Shown in pieces: positions 52,988 through 64,000 of a DNA stretch of 64,000 nt. Positions within the stretch are counted from its first letter, which is position 1, and each line of letters begins with the position of its first letter. The position numbers were made by a program, and so were the translations under genes. This DNA comes from Callipepla californica brunnescens. Taxonomy: Eukaryota > Chordata > Aves > Galliformes > Odontophoridae. Under the pieces are notes generated by a model. It was not told the origin of the DNA. It did not search any database and was given only the letters and a program-made list of their open reading frames with translations. Location: assembly GCA_023055505.1 (NCBI GenBank), contig JALIRH010000043.1, positions 1,064,001 to 1,128,000 on the forward strand. Reading direction: 5' to 3'.

Positions 52988-55900
52988 TTATAACCGTTTG
53001 TCCTTCACGAGTCCATTCTTCAGGTGCATCCTGCGAAAAAGAGCACAGCAGGCAATGAGCCTTGGCCTCCACACTGCCTCCCTCCCTCCCTTACTCCCAC
53101 AGATCACCCCTGAGGTCAGACAGCTGTAACAGGCTCATGCAGGCAGCGTGAGCCTGGTCCCCTGTCAGTCCTGCGGGATCCAGCATCTCACCCAACTTTG
53201 TGCTCCATGTGAACAGCAGGAGCTGCTCAGGGAGCAGTGCCACAGCCAGTTCTGCCTGGTGAGCAGGGACAGGGACAGGCGAGGATTCATGGGACAAAGA
53301 TGGACAGACGCACCACAATGCTTAATCATAAAGTTCTTCCTGACCCCTGCAGCTACTTCTTATACTCTGCATCAGGACATGCTTCTCTTTTCCAGCCCAG
53401 CAGTGGATGTTCTGAAAGATGCTCTGTTGCACCTTCCCTCCTCCCAGCCCAGAGGTGCTGTCCACGTCCCAGCCCCTGCCCGCTCACCCTTCTTTCAGAG
53501 CACTGGGCAGCTGGAGCCCACTCTCTTTCTTCTTGGCTGCTGTGGTTTTCTTGCTGTCCTCCACGTCATACTCACGCACGTCGTTCACCTCATGCACCTG
53601 CCCCATCAGCACCTTGGCCACAAACAGGACGATGTACTGCAGATGGAGAGACACCATGAGCCACGACCCCAGGCCCAGAGCTGCTCCACCTCACCCTGCT
53701 CGCCCCCATTAACTGACTCCACCACCACCAGACGAGGGACACCACTGCCACCCAGCTATGCCCAGGGTCAAGCTTTACCCCTTTACCACTACAGCAGATG
53801 CTGCAGTATTTGTGCCTGTATCACGTTCCAGCCTGCCCCAGTGCCAAGGAGCCCCTGGGCTATGACAGCCCATCGCACTCCCTTCTGTGGATCCCTGGGG
53901 TGAGAGATAGCATTCTCAGTTCCAGCACAGAGAAGCCGTCTGGGCACTGACACAGGTTTCCCCATGCTCCCCCATGCCTGCAGCCCCCACAGCTGCCCCA
54001 CACAGGTGGGCAGCAGGCATCACGCAGCAGCTGAGCCTCCCCTACTCACCAGAAACCAGTAGATGTTCATCAGAGTGAGGAGAAGGAGCAGAGCATTGAA
54101 GAAGAAGTAGAAGGGGATGTTAGGAACCGACTGCAGGCTGGAGTAGCAAGTGGCGTAGAGCACCTTGAGGGGAAACCAGTAGAGACGGAACCAGAACCTG
54201 CCAGGGCAGAGGGAGCAGGAAGGGATTAATGGCCCCCAGGGATACCCAGAGCAGCTTCCTCCAGCACAACCTCCCTCGTCAACTCCTCCTGCAGCTGGCA
54301 TCTGATTTGGGTTTCAAGGCTTGGGTTCTAGGACTTCACACAGCCCCACCGAACAGGCAGGTACACTATGACTGTTGGCTGAGCACCAGAGACAGAGCTG
54401 AGAAATGGCTTTCTCAGGGAAGAGGCAATTATACAGTGCAGATTTTCCCAGCTGGATGGGGGGCAGCAGCAGAGTACAGCTGGAAGGTTTTCTTAGTTCT
54501 GCATTTATCACTATAAACCTTCCTCGCTCTCCTCCCCCTCATATCAATCGTTCCTGCTGCCACCTCTGCTTTTCAGAGCAGCCTGCAGAGAGGGAGGAAG
54601 GAGACAAAGGGATGCACCAGGAGTGACAACCTGCGAGCTACTTATCTCTGCTCTTCATCTTTCTCTCCTGCCCTTCCCCAAGAGGAGCAGCAAAGCTGGG
54701 GTCTGGGACAAGCCCACATCCCATTTGCTTCTTTCAGAAAACCCCCAAAAAACCCAAACAAACAAAAACCACCCACAAAAAATGTTTATTAATGCTAAAA
54801 CCAAACTGAGTGGGAAAATGGGAACAGCTCCTCCTCCCCTGGGGTCATTTGTCATGCTGCAAGCGAAATTTCACAGGCACTTCTGTGGTGACAGACGGCA
54901 AAGTGACTACAGAAGGATTCCAAGCCCAGCATGGGGTCAGGCTCTGCAGGAACCTCTTCCCAAACAGTTTATAGAAACAACTCGTTCCCATGCACACACA
55001 CCCAGCAGGCTGTGCCCCGGGGCAACAGGGGGACTGCAAAAGCTGGCAAGGAGAGCTGGAAGTGGGATCAGGGCTGGGCGGGCAGGCAGACTCACCAGCT
55101 GACACTGAAGGTGAGGCAGCCAATGTTGGAGATGATGTCGTTGAGCCGATGATAGACACCCCCCCGGTGCTTGAAGTAGACATTGAGCTTAGTGAATTCC
55201 AGCTGCACATCATTAACGTCATGTAGGAAGAGCACGAGGATTCCCACATTGTGGTACCTACAGGAAAGGGGAGCAGGGAGGGAGGGAGACGTGGACCATC
55301 AGGGCTGTGTTAGCACACAGCACGCACTGCCCACCACGCCGTAAGCAGAAGGGCTCTGTGAATAGCCCAGAACAAGGCCTGGGAAGGCTCGGCGTGGCAG
55401 CATGCTGCAGGGTGGGTCTGACACCATGCAATGGTTTGTGAGCACTGGGATCGCTGTGGGAGTACAGGATTAGTGGCAGGAAGAATCTGTGCCAAACCAG
55501 GATGAGTCCCCCTGGTATGCACTCAGGGGGCACAGAAAAGCTGCTCCCTTTGCTGCACAGCTGCCCAAGCACAGGTACAGCACAGGGGGACAGAGAGACA
55601 GCCAGGGCCCTCACCTGAAAGCATAGGAGAAGGTTATGAGGGTCAGAGCGACCACGTGGTGGAGCAGCATGACAACGGAGTCCTTGCGCCATGTGTCCAT
55701 GTAGGCAGTGGCATAGATGGAGTGCCCATAGAAGCTGCACTGCAACAGGTAGGCAACAGCGATGTCCGTGGGCACATCCATGCCCTTCTTCCAGTCTGAA
55801 ATGGGACGAAGACACCCGGGGTGAACCCAGAGCCAGGAGCACGGAGCCCTTATCAGCATCAGAGAGACAGGAGTGCAAGCAGTGGTGAGCCAGCAGCGGG

Positions 55901-58900
55901 CAGAGCTGCCCCAGTGCCTGTCAGCACTTCGCTGTGCTCAGCTCCCACTCAGGACTTCCCAGATGAAAAGGAGGTAAAAGCTGGAAGAAGACCCAAGCAT
56001 CCTGGCTCCCAGACTCTGCCTTTGGCATCAGACCCACTGCCCCTCCAAGAATTAGGGCAGAACCCTTGATTTATTTCCCTCCTACTCCTCAACCCCTCTT
56101 TTCCTCCATAGCCAAAGGTGTCCCGGACCCTGCTGTCCACAACAGCCACTAGGTGACACTCTCTCTGTAACAAAATAATAGACAGCCTAATCTGTACTAA
56201 AATAACCACAGAAAAGTTAAAATCATCACAGAAAAGTGGGGGCCTGGTCTGAGAACTTATCTCCCACCAACTCCAGTTCCCTTGTTCAACTCAGGTCCCC
56301 TATGAACCTGGGAATCCACACCCACTTCTCCCTGATCCTGACTGTACCATAAAAGACGGACGGCGGGTCGTAGAAGAAGGGGTAGTCAGTGAAGAAGAGC
56401 AGGTAGATGCCATACGACCAGGATATCGTGTAGAAAAGCAGCTTCCAGGCACTCTCAGGCATCTTGGCAGCATCTTTGGGCTGCAACTTGCACCACTCAC
56501 CGAAGGGCTGCAAGGACAGGAGAGAAATGTCACTGCACGGCAAGGAGGAGCCCAGCACAGAGCTCACAGTGCCTCTGAGGGATTCCAGCACTGTGTGTGC
56601 CACCAGACAGGGCAAAACCAAGGACGTGAGCCTCATTCTTTTCTCCTTCCTTAGAGCTTGAGCTAGGAGGAGTTAGAAAGAGCCTAAAGCAAGGAAAAAT
56701 GCAAAGCTGGAGATTCATCCACGCAGCCGTGGCCACGCTGGAAAGCTGCAGAAGCAAAGCCTTGCAGAGAAGGAGGAAATCTACAGCACGCATCCCAGGG
56801 TCTGGGCATCACTCCACCACCCTGGCTCCAGAAGCAGGGCTGACCACAGCCTGCTTTTGCAGAACAGAATCAATACAGATGTAATAAAATCAAGTCCCAT
56901 CTGCATAAGGAAATCCAGAAGAGGAAGCTCTAACAATACCATGGACTTTGCAGCACTGCCAGGTCCCAGAAAAGAACCTTTCAAGTGAGGAAGTGATGGC
57001 TTTGTGGAGTCCTAAACACAGCTGCTGCTGCTCTCCAGCCAGTGGGGCACAGAACCCCCAGCACAGCCAGCACCAGAGGGGGACAACTCCTCATGCAACG
57101 TGTGTGTAAGGGCTGGGGCACTCCTGCTGCTCTCTCACCCCATGCTCATCCACATTACCCAAGCTGAGCACTGCTGGTTTTTCTCCCCCACGGTTTGTAG
57201 CACCCCTCCTGCTGGTCAGGACTCGGAGACAGGAGGCAAAGCCTCCCCAAATATGGCCAAAGTGAAGAAGGGGAGGACGAGCAGCTCGGTGGATTGCTCA
57301 CGTTATTAAGAATGAAACTTTGCCACGTCAGATTCCCCACGTTGCTGAGGATGATGAGCGCATCGCTCCTTCGGTTCTCACGCGTTGCAACAGAGAGTGA
57401 GAGCCCAGGGGCTGCTCACAAAGCACAGTGGAAGCAAAGCTCCAGCGTTAAAACAGCTCAGCTCCCCGGGAGTAAAACTGAGGACAGCATGAGCTGCTCC
57501 AGCTCAGACCATGTGTGCTCTGCGGGATGAGCGAACACACCCTGAGCTCAGCAATGCTCTCAGCGCTGACGTTTTCCCTCTGTGGCAGCTGAGCAACACC
57601 AGACACCATCTCTGCTTCTAATCACAGGGCTCGACCAGCCCCGGCTGCCTCCACCCGCTGCAGTGGAGCATCACTCAGTCCAGCAGGAACCGTCACTCCT
57701 GAAACAGATAACACACCCCGAGGCCCCGGGGGGAGAGCTCCACTGGAAGAGATAAGCCAGAGATGAAAACAAAATGCTTGCAAAGTAACCATACCCTGCC
57801 CCAGGTCAGCACTTTCTGCAGCCCGCGCTTGGCTCCTTGATGCTCAAAGGCTATATTAAGGCCCCAGCTGTCCCAGGCAGAGGCCTGCCTGGCTTTTAGC
57901 CCCTCTCTGTGTCAGATTTTCAAAGGACACCACTCTCAGCCTGAAAGTGCTTTGTTCTGAGCTTTGAGCAGCGCTGGGAAATTCCGACCTGGAAGCAGCA
58001 GCTCCACAATGCTCTGCCAAGCTGCCCACGGCCCCTCCAGCCACAGACGGGCAGCTCTGGCCTCCCCAACGCACCTCACATTCAGAGCGTGGCTGAGAAC
58101 ACGCTGCTGCCAAAGCTGCTTCCAACAGGAGACCCAGCAGGAAAAAGAGAAGGAAGCTTGAAGGGTGAATGAATAATGCAGAGACAGAAAGTCCCGAGCC
58201 CAGAAAGCATGAATTATTTGTATCTCCACAAAGTGGAGCAGAGAAGCAGCTCAGCTGCGTGGACGGCTCGGTGCTTTGCCATGACGACCTGTGCCACTCT
58301 CCTGCTCTTCATTAGGGGTTGGATTTAGGATTTGAGGCTCAACCCCACAACTCTGCCGCAGCAGTGCTGCCAAGCATCCAGCTGCACCTCAGTTCCCCAC
58401 CTGAAAGTGCAGGTTTCTACTCCAGGCAGGCAGAGCTGACGACAAGGACTATCACAGCACATCCTGCTGGGACAGATGCTTCTGGATGCTTGGGCCCTTG
58501 GCAGAGATGGTGACAGTGCTACAAACCCGACCAGGCCGTCCTCGGGGCAGGTGATGTGTGAGATGTGCAAGGCAGGAGATGCCCTCCCGCTACCCAGCTG
58601 TCGTTCCCATGGCAACAGCACGGAGATGCCTGTTGCTAAGGGCAACGGGTGCTGCTGCAGGATCTGGCTCCAGCTGAAAGAGCCCAAAGCTCTTGGCAAG
58701 TGATGTAATGGGGCTGCTCTTAAAGGGCGACTGGGCTCTTCCTCCCCCCTCGTTACTCCCACTCAAATCTTCACAAGAATCTTCTGATTCACTTGCAAAA
58801 TGAACGGGAAACAGGGTGGGAGGGCTGTGCTGGCTCCCCCGCACTGCCTGGCACAACCTGGGGGCTGGGAAAGAGTGGAGCAGCGGGTGAGAGCACTGTG

Positions 58901-61900
58901 AGAGCAGCTGGGAGCTGGGGGGAGAGAAAAACCAAATGGAAACCGCTGCTGCCCACAGCACCTCTGAAGCGGCAGAAAAAATATACACTCACAGAAAAAA
59001 ACAAACACACTCAGGTCTCTCCTGCAGCACTACAGCAAAGCAGAGCAGCCCTTCAAATCTGCAGGCAGCTACGGCAGCAGGACAGGAGTCCTCCCAGCGA
59101 CCTGGCAGGTTTGCAGTGACAGGTTATGCATCAAAGCTTGTTACAGCAGAATCGTATCCCCAGACCTCTGCCCCATCCCAGAGACAGGACCTGGCCGAAC
59201 CCGAGCCGTGCTGCACCTTGCTGCTGGGCACAGCCAGCTCCCCAGGAGATCACAAAGGAGCTGCTGGCACAAAGCACCCTCAGCCCACAGAGCTGGCAGC
59301 TTTACATCAGCTTTTCCTCAATGCAGATGACGACGATGAGCAAGGAGAGCTCTAATTCAGAACCTGGCCACAGGTACCAGCTGCAGCCCCACTGTGCTGC
59401 CTCCCACCCCGTGGGACTGCGTCTCCTCCATACGCACAGCAGCTGCCCCCACCACCCACCAGCGATGGGCACAGCCCCCAAAAACATCACTGCTCTCTAA
59501 ATCCAAAGATTCACCTCCTTAAGCCCACAAATCCAAGGGCTGTCAACCCACTATTAAAGGGGAAAGAACCGAGTCCCTCAGTGCCTCAGTTTCTCAGCAA
59601 AGGCACTGGGAAGCTGGGCTCTGGACAACACTGTGACAAAACACACAATGACAAATGCAGCAAGCCAACAGGCATTACTTCTTCCTCAGTTCCTCTGCAA
59701 GCAGTCAAATTTCCTCCCTTGGAGAGAAAAGCAATAGCAGACACTCTCTGGAGACCCAACACAGCTGCCAACAGGGTCCTGCGGGGGCTGAATAACCTTC
59801 TCATGCCTGAGTGCTGACACAGCAGCACGGGGAGGGCAGCCCGGCTCCGAGACCTGCAGCTTCACTGCCGGGGTGAAGAAAAGGCCCATTGTTGTGGCTT
59901 CCCCCCCTGAGCTGCCACGGTCTGTGCTTCAAATGCTGAGCAGAGCGCAGTGGGGTGAGCGGGGTGAGCAAGAGCCAGCAGCAGGGGTTGCTCCGGGTGC
60001 TGGGTTTGGGGACAGAGATCATTTCCCTCCACGCACATGCCCTGTTCTGGGGTTTGGAGAAAGCAAGTCTTGACAATGCTGTAAAAATGGAGAAACGTGA
60101 CATTAAGCACTGAAAGGGAGAAGAGGGAGCATCGCTTTCCAGCTTCCACATCAGTGCTGAGAGCACACAGGAGCTCTTACCTAGAAACTCTGTTTTCCAG
60201 AGTCACTTCCTAATATGCCCCAATACTTTTCCTTGCAATGCCCTACAAATCATGCCACTAAGGCAGCAAGCTGACTAGTGCCTGGGCCAAAACCAGAAAG
60301 CATTTACCCACGGCAGAGAAAAAGCAGCTATTACAGCCAGGGGTACCTGACAGCCACCAGATTCAGAGGCAGAACTGGAGCTCTCATTCAGAACAGATGA
60401 CGCTCACTGCTTGGGGACGATCTGACAATGGGGAGCTCCGGCAGCAGGGCAAGGATGGCTCAGGGTATTCAGGGCTGCAGAGTGCCTGCCTGGGCTTGCG
60501 ACAGCTATTCTGGGCTCAGCTGCCCTGCAGGATGTTCAGCTCACACAGGGATGCTCAGGTTGCTGCTTTTTAATCAGACTCAGAGCCTGCCTGCAGCCAC
60601 TCCACACGCCGGTCAGGAACCTTCCCTATCTGGTAATCTGCTCCACTACTTGGGATCTTTCCTACACCAAAACAGCTCCTTTGCACTCAAGCAGGGATCC
60701 TGTGAAATGGAGACAACGGGCAAAAATTATCTTTGCTCTAAGGATGATGGGAAAACCACTTCTAATGCACAGAGCTGGCGGTTTTAATGGGTGAGAAGTA
60801 CACGCTTTCAAATCCTGACCCAACCCCTCCCACCACCAACGGTGAGACGCTCTGTGACGAAGGTTAAATGCTGCTGCGGCGAGAAACCAAACTGCTGAAC
60901 TCCTGCTCCCACCGAGAAAAGGAGGGCAATGCAAACAGCACAGGAAGAGGTACACGGCTTCAAGGCACGCGTCTCAGAGGAGCGGTCACGGCCACAGCAC
61001 AGTGCGATGCACTGCATGGCTCGGGCTTCAAGGTCTCACGGTAAGAGTCACTTCCTCCACAGACACACAGGAATCACGATGCGAGCAGCAAGATCTATTA
61101 TTTATAAGCAGCGTTCCCCAAACGCAGAGCGCATTCATTTTTATAAGCACATTTCAGGAAACATGAAGGCATTCAAAAAGAGGAAGGATGCTCCGAGCCT
61201 ACACGGGGAGGCAGAGCCCTGAACACGGGAGAGGTTTCCTCCCAGTGTTAAACAAGAGGGTTTTACTTTCCCACTGACTTCTCCCCGAGTGAGGAAGGCT
61301 CTTGCTGGAAGCCCCGCTGCTCTGCTGCCTGCACAGGAGGCAGGCAATACCAACCCATCTCGTACAGTCCGTAGAGGAAAGCCACCACCTCCAGCTTTTC
61401 CCGTAGCAAATCTGGCAGAATAGAGAACTGCTTCAGGTCCTGCAGTTAAACGTGAATACACGGCTGCCTCTCACTGCTGCCAGCCCTCCACCTGTCTGCT
61501 GGGAGGAAACTGATGCTATCACACACCCGCTCACCCCTGCAGCACACGCAGGCGTAGCCACAAGAACTGGCTCTGATGAACCCTCCGTGCTCCTCTGCAA
61601 TTACAAACATGACCCATTTCTCCCTGGGAACAATACCTCGGCGTTGGTGCATGCAGCCAAGTGTCCTCCGAGGGCAATGCACGGTCCCGAGAGCTTTTTT
61701 TTCACACTCTGATTACCGCTCTCTCTGTGAAGCTGAGCAATGTACGGGGGGAAGCTGGAGCACCAGGGGGACACGTCCATTTGTCACAGCAGAGCCAGCG
61801 GTGCCTCCAGCCTCGCTCACACACCCAGGCACCACGTGTGGCCCAGCAGCAGCTCGTAACAGAGCTGCAGGGAAGAAGGAGAAACCGCTCAGAGAGCCAT

Positions 61901-63263
61901 TATCACCAACCCCTTGCTTCACCAGCAGCTTCCAATGGCTCCAATGGACTGGAGCTCTGCACAAGGTCAAGCTCGGCTGGATAAGCAAAAGCAACGCTGC
62001 AAAGCAAAGGCAGAGCTGCTTCAGAGGCCTCGACAGCAGGGACAGCCGCATCCCGACGACCCAATTAGAGGATGCGAGGTAGCTCTCTTCAGCCTATAAA
62101 ACGATTTGTGAAGGAAATGCCTTCCCCAGGGCTCGGGGCCTGTCCCACGCAGAGGAGCCACGCGCTTCCGTCACTGCTTTCCTCGTGGGGAGATGAGAGC
62201 TGAGGACTCCCACCGGACCCAACACGCAGCGCCTGCGCTAATTCTGCTCCTCTCCAGGCTGCGGGGACGGCACTGCAGAGCACCTCTCCAGGAAGGTGCA
62301 GTGGGAGAGATGGCTTCTGCTAGGGCTGAGCCATCACAGACAGAGCGCGGGGTTTGTTGCGTTGCGAACGCTTTGCACAGCGAGAAAAGATTCGATCGGG
62401 ATTGCTCCTGGCCCTCGGGGAAGTCCTGCTCGTTCCGTTCCTTGCAAAGCATCGCGCTAACAGAGAGGGGGTGACGGTCAGCAGACGCAGCCGGGGCTGT
62501 GCAGGTTGGATGCGAGCAGCCCGCATCCCCCCCGCGCTGAAGGTCAGCCCAGCACTGCAGCACGGCCCCACGGCAGCGCCTGCACCGCCGCGCCGGGGAA
62601 GGAAAGCGGGGAAGGACATTTTTCACGCAAACCACAACTGATGCTGAGAAACACCAACACCCCCACCCGACCCCGCCGCGGTGGGACGGAGCTCTCACGT
62701 GCAACGGGATCCTCAGCCCGGCGGGGATGCTCTGCCCCGCGGGACCGCTCCCTCCCCACGGCACCGACCCCCAAGGGGACGGACGATGACTCTCCCCACG
62801 CGACAAGCCGCCCGGGCTCCCCACGCTGCTCGGGACGGGGTGGGGGGAACCAACCCAAGAGGATTCAACCCCACGGGTAACGCGTCTCTCCCGCGCAACG
62901 AACCCCACGGGGATTTAACCCCGGAGCGGCGGAACAGAGCTCCCCACGCACCGTCCCCGCAGCCCCGGGAGAGGAGGAGGAGGAGGAGGAGGAGGAAGGA
63001 GCCCCGGAGCCCCTCCCGCACCCCGCGCTCCCGGCACTGACCCCGAAGAGGCGGCGGGCGGCGGTGCGGCGCAGCGCGGTCCATCCCAGCGCGCAGAGCC
63101 CGCACAGCAGCACCTCTCCCCAGCCCAGGTGCGCGTTCTCGGCCCACGTCCTCCGCGACAGCTCCCAGCCGCAGTCGGCGCAGCCCCGCGCGGCCGCCGC
63201 CAGGCTGCCATAGCCGCGCCGCAGCAGCTGCCCGTAGCCGGGCATGGGCTCGGGGCCCCGCAT
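52988..63263 (-). CDS. CERS1: Ceramide synthase 1
   Basis: CERS1 is a multi-pass ER membrane enzyme that N-acylates sphinganine with stearoyl-CoA to give C18 (dihydro)ceramide, mainly in neurons and muscle. Coding exons in order are 63263-63042, 56507-56348, 55795-55615, 55257-55096, 54197-54050, 53636-53488 and 53030-52988. The phases join to 354 residues (human about 350). The TLC/Lag1 domain spans about 85-300, with catalytic-region histidines H173/H174 in MLLHHVV, then FLHDVNDVQLEFTKLN (HD at 200-201). The protein lacks the Hox-like segment found in CERS2-6, as expected for CERS1. The C-terminus KNGLVKDKRL matches the human end closely. The start is the ATG giving MRGPEPMPGYG; an upstream in-frame GTG is not used. 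Intron 1 is 6.5 kb and the others are short. GDF1 follows on the same strand. Confidence 0.96.
54050..56507 (-). other. CERS1: CERS1 TLC (Lag1) catalytic domain, exons 2-5
   Basis: Exons 2-5 carry the membrane-embedded core. Exon 2 has MPESAWKLLFYTISWSYG and TDYPFFYDPPSVFY. Exon 3 has YGHSIYATAYMDTWRKDSVV and the HH pair. Exon 4 has the Lag1 signature around LFLHDVNDVQLEFTKL. Exon 5 has FWFRLYWFPLKVLYATCY and a long hydrophobic segment ending TLMNIYWFL. No conserved motif residue appears missing. Confidence 0.93.
56508..63041 (-). other. CERS1: CERS1 intron 1, no other gene seen
   Basis: A 6.5 kb intron separates the CpG-island first exon from the rest of the gene. ORFs in both strands have unfamiliar, low-complexity translations and no supported exon structure. 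The promoter-proximal part near 62,200-63,041 is CpG-rich, and a (GAG)n run lies at 62,969-62,998. Confidence 0.6.
62969..62998 (+). repeat. (GAG)n trinucleotide repeat at the start of CERS1 intron 1
   Basis: About nine GAG units lie on the plus strand, that is (CTC)n in the CERS1 transcript, within 75 nt of the intron 1 donor. Confidence 0.85.
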
Positions 63264-63348
63264 GGCGCTCAGCACCGCTCGCCCATGGCCCCGCCGTGCC
63301 CGGCGGCACCGCGCACGCTCCGCGCGGGGCGGGTCGGCCCACCCCCCT

Positions 63349-63377
63349 TCTCCTCCTCCTCCTCCTCCTCCTCCTCC
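63349..63377 (+). repeat. (CTC)n trinucleotide repeat upstream of CERS1 exon 1 coding start
   Basis: About nine CTC units lie on the plus strand, that is (GAG)n in the CERS1 sense strand, about 90-115 nt before the CERS1 ATG. It is complementary to the GAG run at 62,969. Confidence 0.85.
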
Positions 63378-63479
63378 ACGCCGCCGTTACCGGGCCCTGG
63401 AGCCGCCCCCCCCCCCACCCCGGCCCCGCGCTGCAGGGGGAGGGGCTTCCCGGCCCCGGCTCGCCCGTTGATTGCTAAT

Positions 63480-64000
63480 TAGCGCGGAGCCGGCTCGTTA
63501 GGGGCCTGCGGGAAGCTACCCTGGAATTTGCAGTGAGCTCGCTCTCTTGCACGGCCACCGCGGACGGGCGGTGGGACGGCAGTGGGAGCAGCTGAGCCCA
63601 GCAGCGCCCAGCACAGCTCTCCAGTTCGACATCCCTACCCCCCCTTCCCACTCCTCCGTGGGTGTTTTCCCTCTCTCTGTCCCACAAAAGCCTCGAAGCA
63701 GCACGAAGCTTCGTCCCCTCCTTCCATCGCGGCCGTTTCCACCCCCAGCGCAGGGCCAACAGGTGGAGAAGTTCGACCACGGGCCAGAGCTGTGGGATGA
63801 GGAGGCAGGCAGCACTGCAGCGCTGCTGGGTCACAGAACAGGAGCCTCATCCGCAGGGAGCTCAGAACGAGAAGCAGAAGGTCGATAGTCACACACGGAT
63901 CACCAAACGTTGGGGCTGCAGGGACTCAGACTCAGACTCAGACTCAGTTGTCCCATCGCTCTGCCCACATTCATTCTGGGAGAGTCCTTTGGCCTCCAAG
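63480..64000. other. Region upstream of CERS1, no gene seen
   Basis: In human the next gene is COPE on the same strand, but no COPE exon is recognisable here. The segment contains four tandem GACTCA units at about 63,925-63,949. Confidence 0.55.
63925..63949. repeat. (GACTCA)4 short tandem repeat
   Basis: The six-base unit GACTCA is repeated four times in tandem. The unit contains most of an AP-1 half site (TGACTCA), but the base before each unit is mostly A or G, so perfect AP-1 sites are not formed. Confidence 0.8.

Larger units (their letters stand above)
62200..63480. promoter_or_regulatory. CERS1: CpG-island promoter of CERS1
   Basis: GC- and CpG-dense sequence surrounds exon 1 and extends upstream (minus strand) to about 63,480. 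No TATA box is evident. Transcription start is expected roughly between 63,290 and 63,400. A CTAATTAG palindrome lies at 63,475-63,482 at the outer border. Confidence 0.65.

Noticed and set aside
53148..53903. 251-codon plus-strand ORF overlapping CERS1 exon 6
   Set aside because: It is antisense to a verified CERS1 exon and its flanking introns, and no domain is seen.

Overview
The window looks like a bird autosome, most likely chicken (Gallus gallus) or a close galliform relative. The evidence is two CR1 retroposon fragments, short introns, CpG-island promoters, and a TGF-beta ligand whose mature domain matches chick Vg1 as I remember it. The gene order COMP(-) - UPF1(+) - GDF1(-) - CERS1(-) is the same as in human 19p13.11, so this is a conserved vertebrate block (chromosome 28 in chicken, from memory). 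It contains no bacterial, viral or CRISPR features.

Layout. Positions 1-12,313 (minus) hold the 5' two-thirds of COMP: 11 coding exons and 418 codons, covering the signal peptide, pentamerising coiled coil, four EGF-like repeats and the first thrombospondin type 3 repeats. The rest of the gene lies left of the window. Positions 12.5-29.4 kb are a 17 kb AT-richer spacer in which I find no gene. Positions 29.4-30.5 kb are the UPF1 CpG island. Positions 30,060-45,805 (plus) hold all of UPF1: 23 coding exons and 1117 residues, with every splice phase checked, followed by a 3'UTR of about 2.3 kb ending near 48.23 kb. GDF1/Vg1 (minus, two exons, 368 residues) occupies 49,507-51,156. CERS1 (minus, seven exons, 354 residues) occupies 52,988-63,263, with its CpG-island promoter at the right edge. 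COPE, the next gene in human, is not reached.

How the genes relate. COMP is a secreted cartilage matrix protein, UPF1 is the central RNA helicase of nonsense-mediated decay, GDF1/Vg1 is a Nodal-pathway ligand, and CERS1 makes C18 ceramide in the ER. They share a neighbourhood, not a pathway. The exception is CERS1-GDF1, which mammals transcribe together as a bicistronic mRNA. Here too no canonical poly(A) signal separates them.

I did not find a new biological system. The points most worth checking are a minor-spliceosome (U12-type) intron inside UPF1, loss of the alternative splice site that makes the long-loop UPF1 isoform in mammals, a UPF1 3'UTR intron that starts 3 nt after the stop codon, nearly touching convergent poly(A) sites of UPF1 and GDF1, and a perfect TCF/LEF site upstream of GDF1/Vg1.
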